Assembly (NCBI GenBank): GCA_910588105.1 | Contig: CAJUQD010000006.1 | Span: 19,914 to 83,913, forward strand | Source of the DNA: an uncultured Oscillospiraceae bacterium | GTDB lineage: Bacteria > Bacillota > Clostridia > Oscillospirales > Oscillospiraceae | Length of the DNA stretch: 64,000 bases | Direction of reading: 5' to 3' | Part shown: positions 34,365-42,576 of the stretch, in pieces | Layout of the letters: each line of letters opens with the position of its first letter | How positions within the stretch are numbered: the stretch's first letter is position 1 | Translations under genes and position numbers: made by a program | The notes under the pieces: generated by a model | The model's input: only the letters and a program-made list of their open reading frames with translations | What the model was told of the DNA's origin: nothing | Databases searched by the model: none

Positions 34365-35798
34365 CTACGCTCTTGTCATGGTAAAAATAAACTTGGTCAC
34401 CCCGTCCTGACTGACACAGGAGATGGTCTCCTTATGGCTGTTGAGGATGGTTTTGACGATATACAGTCCCAGACCCACCCCGTCCCGGTCGGCGGAGCGG
34501 GAGTGGTCTGTTTTGTGGAAGCGGTCAAAGACCAGCTGCTGTTCCTCAGGAGGGATGGTCTCCCCCTGGTTGCTGATGGTAACGGTGGCCTTGGCCCCCT
34601 TCACGGTGACCCCCAGGCCCAGTACGCCCCCCTCCTGGGAGAACTTGATGGCGTTGTCCAGCAGGTTATAGCACACCTGGGTGATGGCGTCCTGGTCCCC
34701 CCACACGGGGACCGGCTCGTCCTGGGGAAGCTGGGCGTCCACCTCCAGGTGCTTGGCGTTCACCTTGCTCTCCAGGGTGACCAGCGCCCGCACCAGGGTC
34801 TCACACAGGTCAAACTGCTGCTGGGCGGCCCGCTCGTCGGACTGGAGCCGGGACAGGTCCAGCATGGATCGCACCAGCCGGGACAGCCGCCGGGTCTCGG
34901 AGGAGATGATCTCCAGGTAGTGCCGCTCCTGGTCGGGGGGGATGGTGCCGTCCAAAATGCCGTCGGCAAAGCCGGCGATGGAGGTCATGGGGGTTTTCAG
35001 CTCGTGGGACACATTGGCGATGAACTCGCTGCGGCGCTGCTCGCTCTTGGACAGCGAGTCGGCCATGGCGTTGAACGCCTCAGCCAGCTCCCCCACCTCG
35101 TCCCGGCGGGAACCCACGTCCACCCGCACGTCCAGCCGGCCCAGGCCGAACTGCCGGGCCGCGGCGGCAATCTCCTTGATTGGCTGGGACTGGCGCATAC
35201 TGGTCACCGAACTGATGATGGCGGCGATGAGGATGACGGCCAGGGTGGTGACCAGCAGGATGCCGAACAGATCCTGCCACACCCCGCTGATATTGGACGC
35301 GGAGGAGGACACCAGCACCAGCCCCTGGAGGAAGCTCTCCCCATTGGTGATGGGCAGCCCCACCAGGTAGCGGGGCTCGCGGTACAGCCCGTCCAGATAG
35401 GTCATGCCCACGCACGTCCCATCCACGATGCTGTCCACCGTCTCCTGGGACAGGGCGGCGTTTTGGAAGCCGGACAGGTCGGCTCCGCCGCTGGTGGCAT
35501 AGACGATGATCCCCTCCGGGGTAGCCACCATCACGTGGGAATCGGACACCAGCGCCACTGAGCTCAGGTAGTCCTGGAAGCTGGAGGTCTGCCACACGAG
35601 GCCGCCCCCCCCCATGGGCGACTGGAGGGATTTGGAGGTGAACTGGGCAATATACCTGGCGTTGCGCTCCAGGGTGTCCTTTTTTTCCCGGATGGTGTAC
35701 TGGTAGCTCAGCGTGGCAAAGGACGCGCCCAACATAAGGAAGGACAGCAGCACCATGCCCACCATGGTGGCAAACTGGCGGCCGTACATGGTTTTCAA
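34365..35798 (-). CDS. HAMP-domain sensor histidine kinase
   Basis: 477 residues: TM1 (~7-30), an extracytoplasmic sensor of about 145 residues, TM2 (~178-200), HAMP (~202-255, with GRLDVRVDVGSRRDEVGELA), HisKA with FIANVSHELKTPMTS (phospho-acceptor His), and HATPase with NLLDNAIKFS and DGVGLGLYIVKT. The ATG overlaps the stop of the response regulator (ATGA), so the pair is coupled. The layout is that of PhoR/ResE/WalK-like kinases. The signal is unknown. A downstream HtrA-like gene suggests an envelope role. Confidence 0.94.
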   Translation of the reverse strand: MKTMYGRQFATMVGMVLLSFLMLGASFATLSYQYTIREKKDTLERNARYIAQFTSKSLQSPMGGGGLVWQTSSFQDYLSSVALVSDSHVMVATPEGIIVYATSGGADLSGFQNAALSQETVDSIVDGTCVGMTYLDGLYREPRYLVGLPITNGESFLQGLVLVSSSASNISGVWQDLFGILLVTTLAVILIAAIISSVTSMRQSQPIKEIAAAARQFGLGRLDVRVDVGSRRDEVGELAEAFNAMADSLSKSEQRRSEFIANVSHELKTPMTSIAGFADGILDGTIPPDQERHYLEIISSETRRLSRLVRSMLDLSRLQSDERAAQQQFDLCETLVRALVTLESKVNAKHLEVDAQLPQDEPVPVWGDQDAITQVCYNLLDNAIKFSQEGGVLGLGVTVKGAKATVTISNQGETIPPEEQQLVFDRFHKTDHSRSADRDGVGLGLYIVKTILNSHKETISCVSQDGVTKFIFTMTRA

Positions 35799-36481
35799 GC
35801 GGCGGTCACCTCAAATTTATAGCCCACGCCCCACACGGTTTTCAGGCTCCACTGGTCGGAAACCCCCTCCAGCTTCTCCCGCAGGCGTTTGATGTGCACG
35901 TCCACCGTCCGGCTGTCGCCAAAGTAGTCGAAGCCCCACACCTCATCCAGCAACTGGTTGCGGGTGAACACCCGGTTTGGCGCGGCTGCCAGATGGTAAA
36001 GCAGCTCCAGCTCCTTGGGTGGGGTGTCCACCCGCCTGCCGTCCACCACCAGCTCATAGGAGTCCAGGTTAACCACCAGCTTGTCGAAGCTGAGCCGCTT
36101 TTCCGGCTGTTCCTCCTCGCCGAAGCGGCGCAGCACTGCGTGAACCCGGGCCAGCACCTCCTTGGTCTCGAAGGGCTTGGTGATATAGTCGTCCGCCCCC
36201 ATTTCCAGGCCGGACACCTTGTCCTCCAGCTCCCCCTTGGCGGTGAGCATGATGATGGGAACCTTGGAGGTCTCCCGGATCTTCCGGCACACGGACCAGC
36301 CATCCATGGAGGGGAGCATGATGTCCAGCATCACCAGGTCGGGCTGGACGGCGTGGAATTTTTCCAGACCCTCCAGGCCGTCCCCGGCCACATGGCAGGT
36401 CATGCCCTCCTTCTCCAGGTACAGCCGAATCAGGTCGGCGATATTCTTGTCGTCCTCAACGATGAGAATACTGCGGGGCAT
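35795..36481 (-). CDS. OmpR/PhoB-family response regulator
   Basis: 228 residues with a receiver domain (IVEDDKNI acidic pair, VMLDIMLPS with the phospho-Asp, DDYITKPF with Lys) and a winged-helix domain (PPKELELLYHLAAAPNRVF, SRTVDVHIKRLREKL). ATG 36481 follows GGAAAGGG; the frame upstream to 36544 is open but lacks a good start. It is first in a two-gene operon with the HAMP kinase. TATAAT on the minus strand lies about 90 bp upstream (36560 region), a plausible -10. Confidence 0.95.
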   Translation of the reverse strand: MPRSILIVEDDKNIADLIRLYLEKEGMTCHVAGDGLEGLEKFHAVQPDLVMLDIMLPSMDGWSVCRKIRETSKVPIIMLTAKGELEDKVSGLEMGADDYITKPFETKEVLARVHAVLRRFGEEEQPEKRLSFDKLVVNLDSYELVVDGRRVDTPPKELELLYHLAAAPNRVFTRNQLLDEVWGFDYFGDSRTVDVHIKRLREKLEGVSDQWSLKTVWGVGYKFEVTAA

Positions 36482-36614
36482 TAGGATACACCCTTTCCTT
36501 TCAATTGCGCTGAGCCGCCGCGAGCAGGCAATGCGCAGCGCCATGAGATGATTCTCCTGCCATTATACGTCGAACGCTGCAAAATTTCCAGAGAAATTTG
36601 TGAACAACGGAAAA

Positions 36615-37775
36615 TTACAACACATGGGACCGGTCCACCCCAATAGACGGGCGGCAGTCCGGCTCCCGCCGCGCCAGTTTTTCCGCCAGCGCCTCCCGTA
36701 CCTGCCGGTCGGACAGGGCCACGTCGTAGGGCACCACCACGTCGAAGGACACCTCCCCCTCCCCGCCCCGGCGGAAGTCGTGGATGGTGGCGGCGGGGTC
36801 GATCTCCCGGGCCAGCCCCTCCGCCAGCGCCCGCAGCCGGTCCGCGCCCGGGTCGCCCATCTCCACCGGATCCAGATGGATCACCGCCTCCAGCCCAAAG
36901 CGTTCCTTCAGCTCCCGCTCCGCCCGGTCGATGACGTTGTGGAGCTCCACCAAAGAGCCGTCGGCTGGCACCTCGGCGTGGACGGACATCATCCGCCGCC
37001 CTGGGCCGTAGTCGTGAACCACCAGGTCGTGGAGGCCCAGAATCTGAGGGTGGCCCAGCACCAGCTTTTCGATGTCCGCCACCATAGCCGGGTCGGGGGG
37101 AGTGCCCAGCAGGGGGTCCAGGGTGTCCCGGGCGGCCTCCCAGCCGGTGCGCAGAATCAGCACCGCCACCAGCAGCCCCAGCCAGCCATCCAGCTGCACG
37201 TGGAAGAAGTGGGAGGCGGCCAGCCCCGCCAGCACCGCCGAGGTGGCCAACACGTCCGACCGGGCGTCCGCCGCGGCGGCGGCCAGGGTGGGGGATTGGG
37301 CCCGCCGCCCCATGGCGGCATAGAACCAGCCCATCCACACCTTCACCCCGATGGACAGCGCCAGCAGCGCCACCGCCAGGGCACTGAATACGGCGGGCTC
37401 CGAACGCAGGATTTTGGCCACCGACTCCCGGCCCAGCTCCACCCCCACCAGCAGGATGAGCAGCGACACCGCCAAGCCCGCCAGGTACTCAATTCGTCCA
37501 TGGCCAAAGGGGTGGCGCTCGTCCGCCCGCTGGGCCGCCAGCTTGAACCCCGCCAGCGTCACCGCAGACCCTGCGGCGTCGGACAGGTTGTTAAAGGCGT
37601 CGGCGGTCACCGAAATAGCCCCGGTGAGCAGCCCCGCGCATAGCTTTACGGCGAACAGCAGCAGGTTGAGCCCCAGCCCTATCCCCCCGGCCAGCAGCCC
37701 GCAGCTTTTCCGGGCCTCCGGGTCGTCCGGCCTGCCATAATTGGGGATAAGGCGGCCAAGGATGGCGTCCAGCAT
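36615..37775 (-). CDS. Cation diffusion facilitator (CDF) family transporter
   Basis: 386 residues with six membrane segments, the metal-site patterns SVTADAFNNLSDAAGS (TM2) and HPFGHGRIEYLAGL, and AAAAADARSDVLAT (TM5), followed by a cytoplasmic metal-binding domain (GLHDLVVHDYGPGRRMMSVH). It exports divalent cations such as Zn2+, Mn2+ or Fe2+ by H+ exchange. The C-terminal part (~residues 300-386) is longer than in the simplest CDF proteins. ATG 37775 follows GGGAGG. Monocistronic. Confidence 0.93.
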   Translation of the reverse strand: MLDAILGRLIPNYGRPDDPEARKSCGLLAGGIGLGLNLLLFAVKLCAGLLTGAISVTADAFNNLSDAAGSAVTLAGFKLAAQRADERHPFGHGRIEYLAGLAVSLLILLVGVELGRESVAKILRSEPAVFSALAVALLALSIGVKVWMGWFYAAMGRRAQSPTLAAAAADARSDVLATSAVLAGLAASHFFHVQLDGWLGLLVAVLILRTGWEAARDTLDPLLGTPPDPAMVADIEKLVLGHPQILGLHDLVVHDYGPGRRMMSVHAEVPADGSLVELHNVIDRAERELKERFGLEAVIHLDPVEMGDPGADRLRALAEGLAREIDPAATIHDFRRGGEGEVSFDVVVPYDVALSDRQVREALAEKLARREPDCRPSIGVDRSHVL

Positions 37776-37815
37776 GAAAGAACCTCCCGTTAGTTTGGTA
37801 TCTGGTCAATATACG

Positions 37816-37847
37816 CAAAAACGGCGCGGTTCATAACCCCGCCCGTT
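37816..37847 (-). terminator. Terminator of the PPOX-family gene
   Basis: On the minus strand AACGGGCGGGGTT pairs with AACCGCGCCGTT, followed by TTTTGCG. It starts at the stop codon of the gene ending at 37846. Confidence 0.65.
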
Positions 37848-38331
37848 ATGCCTGCCCCATCAGCTCCCTGGCCTGCTTGCCGGTGACCCTCTCAGGAACC
37901 AGCTCCACCATCAAAAACCGCTCCCAGGAACCATCGATCTCCGCCGCCATGGCCTCGGGGAAGCCGGGGCAGTATTTCCCGCACAGCGCCTCAATGGCAT
38001 GGCGCTTTCCTTCGGGGCTGTCCACCACCCGCGCCCGGCCAAAGACAATGACCGAGCGGTAATAGGTGGTGTACTCCTCCGGCACCACCTGGTCCCGGCC
38101 TGTCACGCAGAAGGATACCCGCTCCTCCCTGCGGATGGCGTCCAGCTTATGGCCCGCCGGGGCAAAGTGGAAGAATAGCCGGCCGGCCGTCCACACATAG
38201 CTCAGCGGCACGGCGTAGGGCCAGCCCCCCTCCCCTGCCACCGCAAGCACGCCGGAGGTCCCCCGGTTCAAAATCTCGTCGCACTGCTCCCGGGTCAGCG
38301 CCTGCTTGAATCTGCGCATCTCCCGCATCAT
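37846..38331 (-). CDS. Pyridoxamine 5'-phosphate oxidase-related flavin protein (NimA-like)
   Basis: 161 residues of the split-barrel FMN-binding fold: LNRGTSGVLAVAGEGGWPYA (strand pair), VPLSYVWTAGRLFFHFAPAGHKLD, and VSFCVTGRDQVVPEEYTTYYRSVIVFGRARVV. This matches small NimA/PPOX-like proteins that bind FMN, some reducing nitroimidazoles; the real substrate is unknown. ATG 38331 or the adjoining 38328 follows AGGAGG. Stand-alone gene with a terminator. Confidence 0.88.
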   Translation of the reverse strand: MMREMRRFKQALTREQCDEILNRGTSGVLAVAGEGGWPYAVPLSYVWTAGRLFFHFAPAGHKLDAIRREERVSFCVTGRDQVVPEEYTTYYRSVIVFGRARVVDSPEGKRHAIEALCGKYCPGFPEAMAAEIDGSWERFLMVELVPERVTGKQARELMGQA

Positions 38332-38357
38332 ATCTCCTCCTCTCATCGGTTGAAAGA

Positions 38358-38381
38358 CTGCCCAGGCGCTTGCCTGGGCAG
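38358..38381. terminator. GC hairpin between the PPOX gene and repeat A3
   Basis: Perfect 10-bp stem CTGCCCAGGC / GCCTGGGCAG with a 4-base loop, followed on the plus strand by GTGCTTTG. On the minus strand it lies after repeat copy A3 and may end the mltG-U32 transcript. Confidence 0.5.
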
Positions 38382-38399
38382 GTGCTTTGTATTCGCGCT

Positions 38400-38520
38400 C
38401 CGGCTGGGCGCATGGCCGGGTCGATTTCGCTGCGCCTCAAGCAAAACCCAGTCCCACTGCGTGGGCCTTGGGCTTTTGCTTTCCCTCCGCTCCAAGCTCC
38501 CCTATGCGCCTGCCGTCGCG
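38400..38520 (-). repeat. Dispersed repeat family A, copy 3
   Basis: Read on the minus strand it begins immediately after the U32 stop codon, with AGGGGAGCTTGGAGCGGAGG, AAAGCAAAAGCCC, GGGTTTTGCTTGAGGCGCAG, GACCCGGCCATGCGCCCAGC and GGAGCGCGAA. These blocks parallel copies 1 and 2 in the same order. Confidence 0.7.
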
Positions 38521-39735
38521 CTATGAGCTGGGCCGGCAGGCCCGCACTATGGACAGGGCCGGCACCGGCCTTGGCAGCCTCATGCGGAACTCCATCTGCG
38601 GGCGCCGGGGCTGGCTGAGTTCAAAGCCGTCCATGTCCCGCATCATAGGCACGGCCATGGCGAAGGCGGGCACATCGGGCCCCACCACCTCCACCTCATC
38701 CCCGGCGGCAAACTTATTGCGCAGGGACAGCCTTGCGTTCCCCAAAGCGTCGCAGGCGGTGACCACGGCCAGCACCTGCCAGTCCCGGACGTACCGGGCG
38801 GAGTCGGTATACTGCCCCGGCTGGCCAAACCAGAAGCCGGTGGAGTAATGCCGGTGGCTTACCTTATCGACCTCGGCGCGCCAGACGGGCTCAAGCGGGC
38901 GGTTTTCCGCCGCCGCGTCCACCGCGTGGCGGTAGGCGGCGGCAGTCATGGCGGCGTAGTAGGCGCTCTTGGCCCGCCCCTCAATTTTCAGCGAGTCTAC
39001 CCCGGCCCGGATCAACTCCGGGATGTGGTCGATCATGCACATGTCCCGGCTGTTCAGGATGAAGGTCTCCCCATTCTCCTCGAACACGGGGAAGTACTCC
39101 CCCGGGCGCTTCTCCTCCATCAGCGCGTACTGGTATCGGCAGGGCTGGGCGCACGCCCCCCGGGAGGCGTCCCGCCCGGTCATATAGTTGGACAGCAAGC
39201 ACCGCCCCGACCAGCTCACGCACATGGCACCGTGGACGAAGCACTCCACCTCCAGCCCGCGCGGGGCTTTCGCTTTCAGCTCGGCCACCTCGTCCAAGGA
39301 CAGCTCCCGGGCCAAAATCACCCGGGATGCCCCCAGCTCATGCCACACCCGGGCTGTCTCATAATTGGTGATCCCCGTCTGGGTGGACATGTGCACCTGG
39401 ACATGGGGGGCGTGCCGCCTGCATAGGTCCAGCACATCGGGGCCCGCGGCGATCACCGCGTCTGCGCCGATGGAATCCAGATATTCCAGGTATTCGGGCA
39501 GCCGGGCCGCCTCATGGTTGCGGGCCAGGGTATTGCAGGTCACGTGGACCCGCACCCCGCGGGCGTGGGCCGCCTCCACCGCAGCCGCCAGCTCCTCCCG
39601 GTCAAAATTCCCCGCAAAGGCCCGCATCCCGAAGGCATTCCCCGCCAGGTACACCGCGTCCGCCCCATAAGCCAGGGCCATGTCCAGCCGCTCCCGGTCC
39701 CCGGCGGGGCACAGCAGCTCCGGCTTAACCGCCAT
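38521..39735 (-). CDS. U32-family (TrhP/YrrO-like) tRNA hydroxylation protein
   Basis: 404 residues, beginning MAVKPELLCPAGDRERL. The U32 signature region is present: VECFVHGAMCVSWSGRCLLS, then GRDASRGACAQPCRYQY with its Cys cluster, and LKIEGRAKSAYYA. U32 proteins were called peptidases, but the TrhP/YrrN-YrrO group acts in prephenate-dependent 5-hydroxyuridine formation in tRNA. ATG 39735 overlaps the end of mltG by 11 bp. The pairing with mltG recalls the yrrL-yrrN-yrrO region of Bacillus, supporting this assignment. A dispersed repeat follows directly. Confidence 0.88.
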   Translation of the reverse strand: MAVKPELLCPAGDRERLDMALAYGADAVYLAGNAFGMRAFAGNFDREELAAAVEAAHARGVRVHVTCNTLARNHEAARLPEYLEYLDSIGADAVIAAGPDVLDLCRRHAPHVQVHMSTQTGITNYETARVWHELGASRVILARELSLDEVAELKAKAPRGLEVECFVHGAMCVSWSGRCLLSNYMTGRDASRGACAQPCRYQYALMEEKRPGEYFPVFEENGETFILNSRDMCMIDHIPELIRAGVDSLKIEGRAKSAYYAAMTAAAYRHAVDAAAENRPLEPVWRAEVDKVSHRHYSTGFWFGQPGQYTDSARYVRDWQVLAVVTACDALGNARLSLRNKFAAGDEVEVVGPDVPAFAMAVPMMRDMDGFELSQPRRPQMEFRMRLPRPVPALSIVRACRPSS

Positions 39736-40909
39736 TGCCCTGGTAGCGCTGCACCAGCGCCTCGTGCTCGGCATAGGTGCGGCTGTACTCATGCTGCTTG
39801 GTCTCGGGATTGAGGACGTAATAGTAGTAACTGGTGTCCGCCGGGTTCATGGCGGCCAGCAGGGAGGTCATGCCCGGATTGGAGATGGGCCCGGCGGGCA
39901 GCCCCTTGTACAGGTAGGTGTTGTAGGGGGAGTCAATGGCCCGGTCCGCCACCGTGGGTACCTTACCGCCATTGAGGTAGACCAGGGTGGCGTCGATCTG
40001 GAGGTAGCCCACCGTCTCCGCCGCAGGGTTCTCCAGACGGTTGTAGATGACGGAGGCGATGCTCCGGTAGTCGTTGCGCTCGTCGTTGTTGGTGCCGTCG
40101 GTCTCCTTCTCGATCATAGAGGCGATGGTCACGATGTCATGGAGGGAATACTGGATGTCCTCCCCGGTATACTGGGCCATATACTCGTCCATCTTGGCGT
40201 CGAAGTTCACCAGCATTTTATTGATGACATACTTGGGATTTTCCCCCAGCTCAAAGGTATAGGTGTCCGGGAACAGGTAGCCCTCCAGCCGGTGGTAGTC
40301 GCCCAGGGGGCGCTCCCGCAGCCAGTCAAAGGCATAGTCGTAGTTGGCGGCCATATCCCGGAGCTTGTCCAACGACGTGACGCCCCGGTCATCCAGCAGC
40401 TCAAAGACCTGGTCGATGGTGAGCCCCTCCTTGATGGTGACATCCGCCGTCTTCCGGGTGGACGAGGACGAGCCCATGCTGGACACCAGGGCATGGTAAT
40501 CCATCTCGGTGTTCAGCTCATAGGTGCCGGGGGCAATCTTGTCCTCCGCGTGGGAAAACCACGCGTACAGCTTGAAGAGGAACTTGTACTGGATCAGCCC
40601 CTTTTCCTCCAGCGTATCCACCACGGAGGAAAACTCGGTGCTGTCGTCGATGATAATTTCGGCGGAGGCGGCCTCCTTGTTCAGGCCCAACAGATCGCAC
40701 GCCCACACCCACCCCACCGTGGCCAGCACACCTGACGCGCCGATGACCAGCAGGACATATAAAAATGCGCCCGCCACCCGGGCCGCAGTGCTGCGCCGCC
40801 GGGTGGGCTTTCTCCGATGGGTGGGCTGGGACTGGCCGCGCTGGGCCCCCGCCTGTTCCCGGCGGGGCTGGGACTGGCCGCGGCTTGCGGCGCGATGCTC
40901 TTCTGCCAT
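39725..40909 (-). CDS. mltG: Endolytic murein transglycosylase MltG (YceG-like)
   Basis: 394 residues. A basic, Gln/Arg-rich cytoplasmic tail with repeated RGQSQP, one membrane segment (~residues 44-66), a LysM-like subdomain and the YceG domain. The catalytic Glu lies in IASMIEKETDG (~residue 268), preceded by LEGYLFPDTYTF, and followed by YNRLE and PYNTYLYKGLPAGPISNPG. It cuts nascent glycan strands and influences chain length. It overlaps the downstream U32 gene, so both are translated from one message. Confidence 0.95.
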   Translation of the reverse strand: MAEEHRAASRGQSQPRREQAGAQRGQSQPTHRRKPTRRRSTAARVAGAFLYVLLVIGASGVLATVGWVWACDLLGLNKEAASAEIIIDDSTEFSSVVDTLEEKGLIQYKFLFKLYAWFSHAEDKIAPGTYELNTEMDYHALVSSMGSSSSTRKTADVTIKEGLTIDQVFELLDDRGVTSLDKLRDMAANYDYAFDWLRERPLGDYHRLEGYLFPDTYTFELGENPKYVINKMLVNFDAKMDEYMAQYTGEDIQYSLHDIVTIASMIEKETDGTNNDERNDYRSIASVIYNRLENPAAETVGYLQIDATLVYLNGGKVPTVADRAIDSPYNTYLYKGLPAGPISNPGMTSLLAAMNPADTSYYYYVLNPETKQHEYSRTYAEHEALVQRYQGNGG

Positions 40910-41042
40910 TGAGACTCACTCCTTTGGGTTTCGGGTGGGGAACCAATTTCCGGCCCCCCACATAGTATGACACGGAAACGGCAAGAAAGCCGCTTCCACG
41001 GCCGGCCTTGCGGCCGGGACAATATTAGTGAGGTGACAAATC

Positions 41043-41237
41043 ATGTGTTGTGGCAACAATGGTGGTTTCGGCGGGGGCTGCTGGTGGATCATCATCCTGA
41101 TCCTCCTGCTGTGCTGCTGCGGCGGCGGGAACAGCTGGGGCGGCAATAACAATTGCTGCTGCTGCTGTGGCGGCAGCAACAACGGCTGCGGCTGCGGCTG
41201 CGGTAACAACTGCGGCTGCAACGACGGTTGTTGTTGA
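41043..41237 (+). CDS. Cys/Gly-rich small membrane protein (18 Cys in 64 residues)
   Basis: 64 residues starting MCCGNNGGFGGGCWWIIIL. A short hydrophobic helix (WWIIILILLLCCC) sits between Gly/Asn/Cys-rich flanks, and the C-terminus is CCCCC, then GCGCGCG, NNCGCNDGCC. ATG 41043 has GAGGTGA six bases upstream, a good site in a short intergenic space. It resembles small Cys-rich proteins seen in clostridial spore or envelope contexts, but I cannot name a family. Possible roles are a metal-binding or cross-linking peptide at the membrane. Confidence 0.75.
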   Translation: MCCGNNGGFGGGCWWIIILILLLCCCGGGNSWGGNNNCCCCCGGSNNGCGCGCGNNCGCNDGCC

Positions 41238-41259
41238 GCCGCCGCGCACAGCGGGCTAA

Positions 41260-41350
41260 GACCGAAGAGGAGCAAAAGCGGGCAGGCCCCGCAGGAGCCG
41301 GACAGCTTTTGCGCAGTCGGAGGACTTAGAACCGCAGCGTGAGCAGGCGA
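41260..41350 (+). repeat. Dispersed repeat family B, copy 2
   Basis: The core 41311-41335 (GCGCAGTCGGAGGACTTAGA, continuing ACCGC) matches 12589-12613 at 24 of 25 bases, preceded by GGACAGCTTTT and followed by GAGCAGGCGAAGC. It lies just downstream of the Cys-rich gene. No gene is apparent in 41238-41455. Confidence 0.6.
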
Positions 41351-41455
41351 AGCACGAAAGGCGCGCAGCGCCGGGCCGTCCCCATCCGGGGCCGTCCCAA
41401 AGCCGCGCCGCCAATACCATACCCAACGGGCGGAGGGGAATCCCTCCGCCCGGCC

Positions 41456-41983
41456 CTACTCCTCAATCAGGACAAGCTTCACCGGCACGTCGAATTCCTC
41501 CCGGGGGATGTGCTCCGCCAGCCGCCCTGGGCGGCAGATACACGCCGTAAACCCGGTGAAGTCCGCCAGCCATCGGTCAAAGTACCCCCCGCCCCAGCCC
41601 AAGCGGTAGCCCTCCCGGTCCACCATCAGGTGGGGGATGAGGGCGGCAGAGATCTCCCCCTTGGGAATGACGGGGCAGGAGTCGTCCGGCTCCGGGATGC
41701 CGAAACGGTTGGGGATAAGCTGGTCTACGTCCAGCACCTGCCGGGCTTCCATCGCCCGGTGGGGCAGCACCACCGGCAGGGCCACCCGCTTGCCCTTTTC
41801 CAGCAGGGCGCGGATGAGGGGGACTGTATTGGGCTCCCGGCCCGTGCCGTAAAACACCATCACCGTGTCCGCCGCCTCCACCTCCGGGAGAGCCAGAAAC
41901 CGCTCAAACAGCGCCCCGGCCTCCATTTGAGGCAAGCCGGCGGCGTGGCGGCGCAGCTCCGCCTTGCGCTCCTTGACCGTCAT
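41456..41983 (-). CDS. 5-formyltetrahydrofolate cyclo-ligase
   Basis: 175 residues. It shows the family's ATP-binding loop GWGGGYFDRWL near the C-terminus, the N-terminal basic KERKAELRRHAAG and FYGTGREPNTVPL region. It converts 5-formyl-THF to 5,10-methenyl-THF with ATP, salvaging folate. The start overlaps the stop of the DJ-1-like gene by four bases (ATGA). The two are co-transcribed, downstream of the TagA/WecG-like gene. Confidence 0.93.
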   Translation of the reverse strand: MTVKERKAELRRHAAGLPQMEAGALFERFLALPEVEAADTVMVFYGTGREPNTVPLIRALLEKGKRVALPVVLPHRAMEARQVLDVDQLIPNRFGIPEPDDSCPVIPKGEISAALIPHLMVDREGYRLGWGGGYFDRWLADFTGFTACICRPGRLAEHIPREEFDVPVKLVLIEE

Positions 41984-42537
41984 ACGCCGTAGTGCAGCCC
42001 GGCGCGGACCTGGGCGGCCACTTCCGCCCCCGCCAGCGCCTCCACCAGGGCCAGGGCAAAATCAAACGCGGTTCCAGGCCCCTTGCCGGTGATGAGCCTA
42101 CCCTCCGTGACCGCCGCCCGGTCCATGGCGGGGACGGCCCCGGCCTGGGCCAGCTCCCCCTCCATCCCCGGATAGCACACACAGGAACCCCCCTCGGGCA
42201 GCAGTCCCGCCCGGGCCAGCAGGGTAGGGGCGGCACAGATGGCGGCCAGCCACAGTTCAGGGTCCTCCATCGCCCGGCGGATCAGGGCCATAGCGGCCCC
42301 GCTGCCCTCCATGGAGGCCACGCCCCCCATGCCGCCGGGGAGCACCACCATGTCCCCTTTCTCCAGGGATACCTTCTCCACCGGCAGGCCGGCCTTGACT
42401 GTGATATCGTGGGACCCGGTGACATACTCCCCGCCGATGCCCGCCAGCGTGACGGGCAGGTTCGCCCGGCGCAGCACATCGGCGGTCACCAGGGCCTCCG
42501 CCTCCTCAAAGCCCGCGCCCAACAGGATATAGACCAT
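41980..42537 (-). CDS. DJ-1/PfpI family protein (YajL/ThiJ-like)
   Basis: 185 residues with the DJ-1 fold: VYILLGAGFEEAEAL at the N-terminus, GDMVVLPGGMGG, and the nucleophile-elbow Cys in AAICAAPTLLARAG (~residue 104). GKGPGTAFDFALALVEAL at the C-terminus is also typical. Members act as glyoxalases, deglycases or chaperones; the exact activity is uncertain. It is coupled to the cyclo-ligase gene. Confidence 0.92.
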   Translation of the reverse strand: MVYILLGAGFEEAEALVTADVLRRANLPVTLAGIGGEYVTGSHDITVKAGLPVEKVSLEKGDMVVLPGGMGGVASMEGSGAAMALIRRAMEDPELWLAAICAAPTLLARAGLLPEGGSCVCYPGMEGELAQAGAVPAMDRAAVTEGRLITGKGPGTAFDFALALVEALAGAEVAAQVRAGLHYGV

Positions 42538-42576
42538 AGAGCATCTACCTTTCCTTCCTTTATGATTAAAATAGTA

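Noticed and set aside
40981..41249. Ala-rich minus-strand ORF opposite the Cys-rich gene
   Set aside because: It is the complement of Gly/Cys codons and lacks a ribosome site; the plus-strand gene has one.
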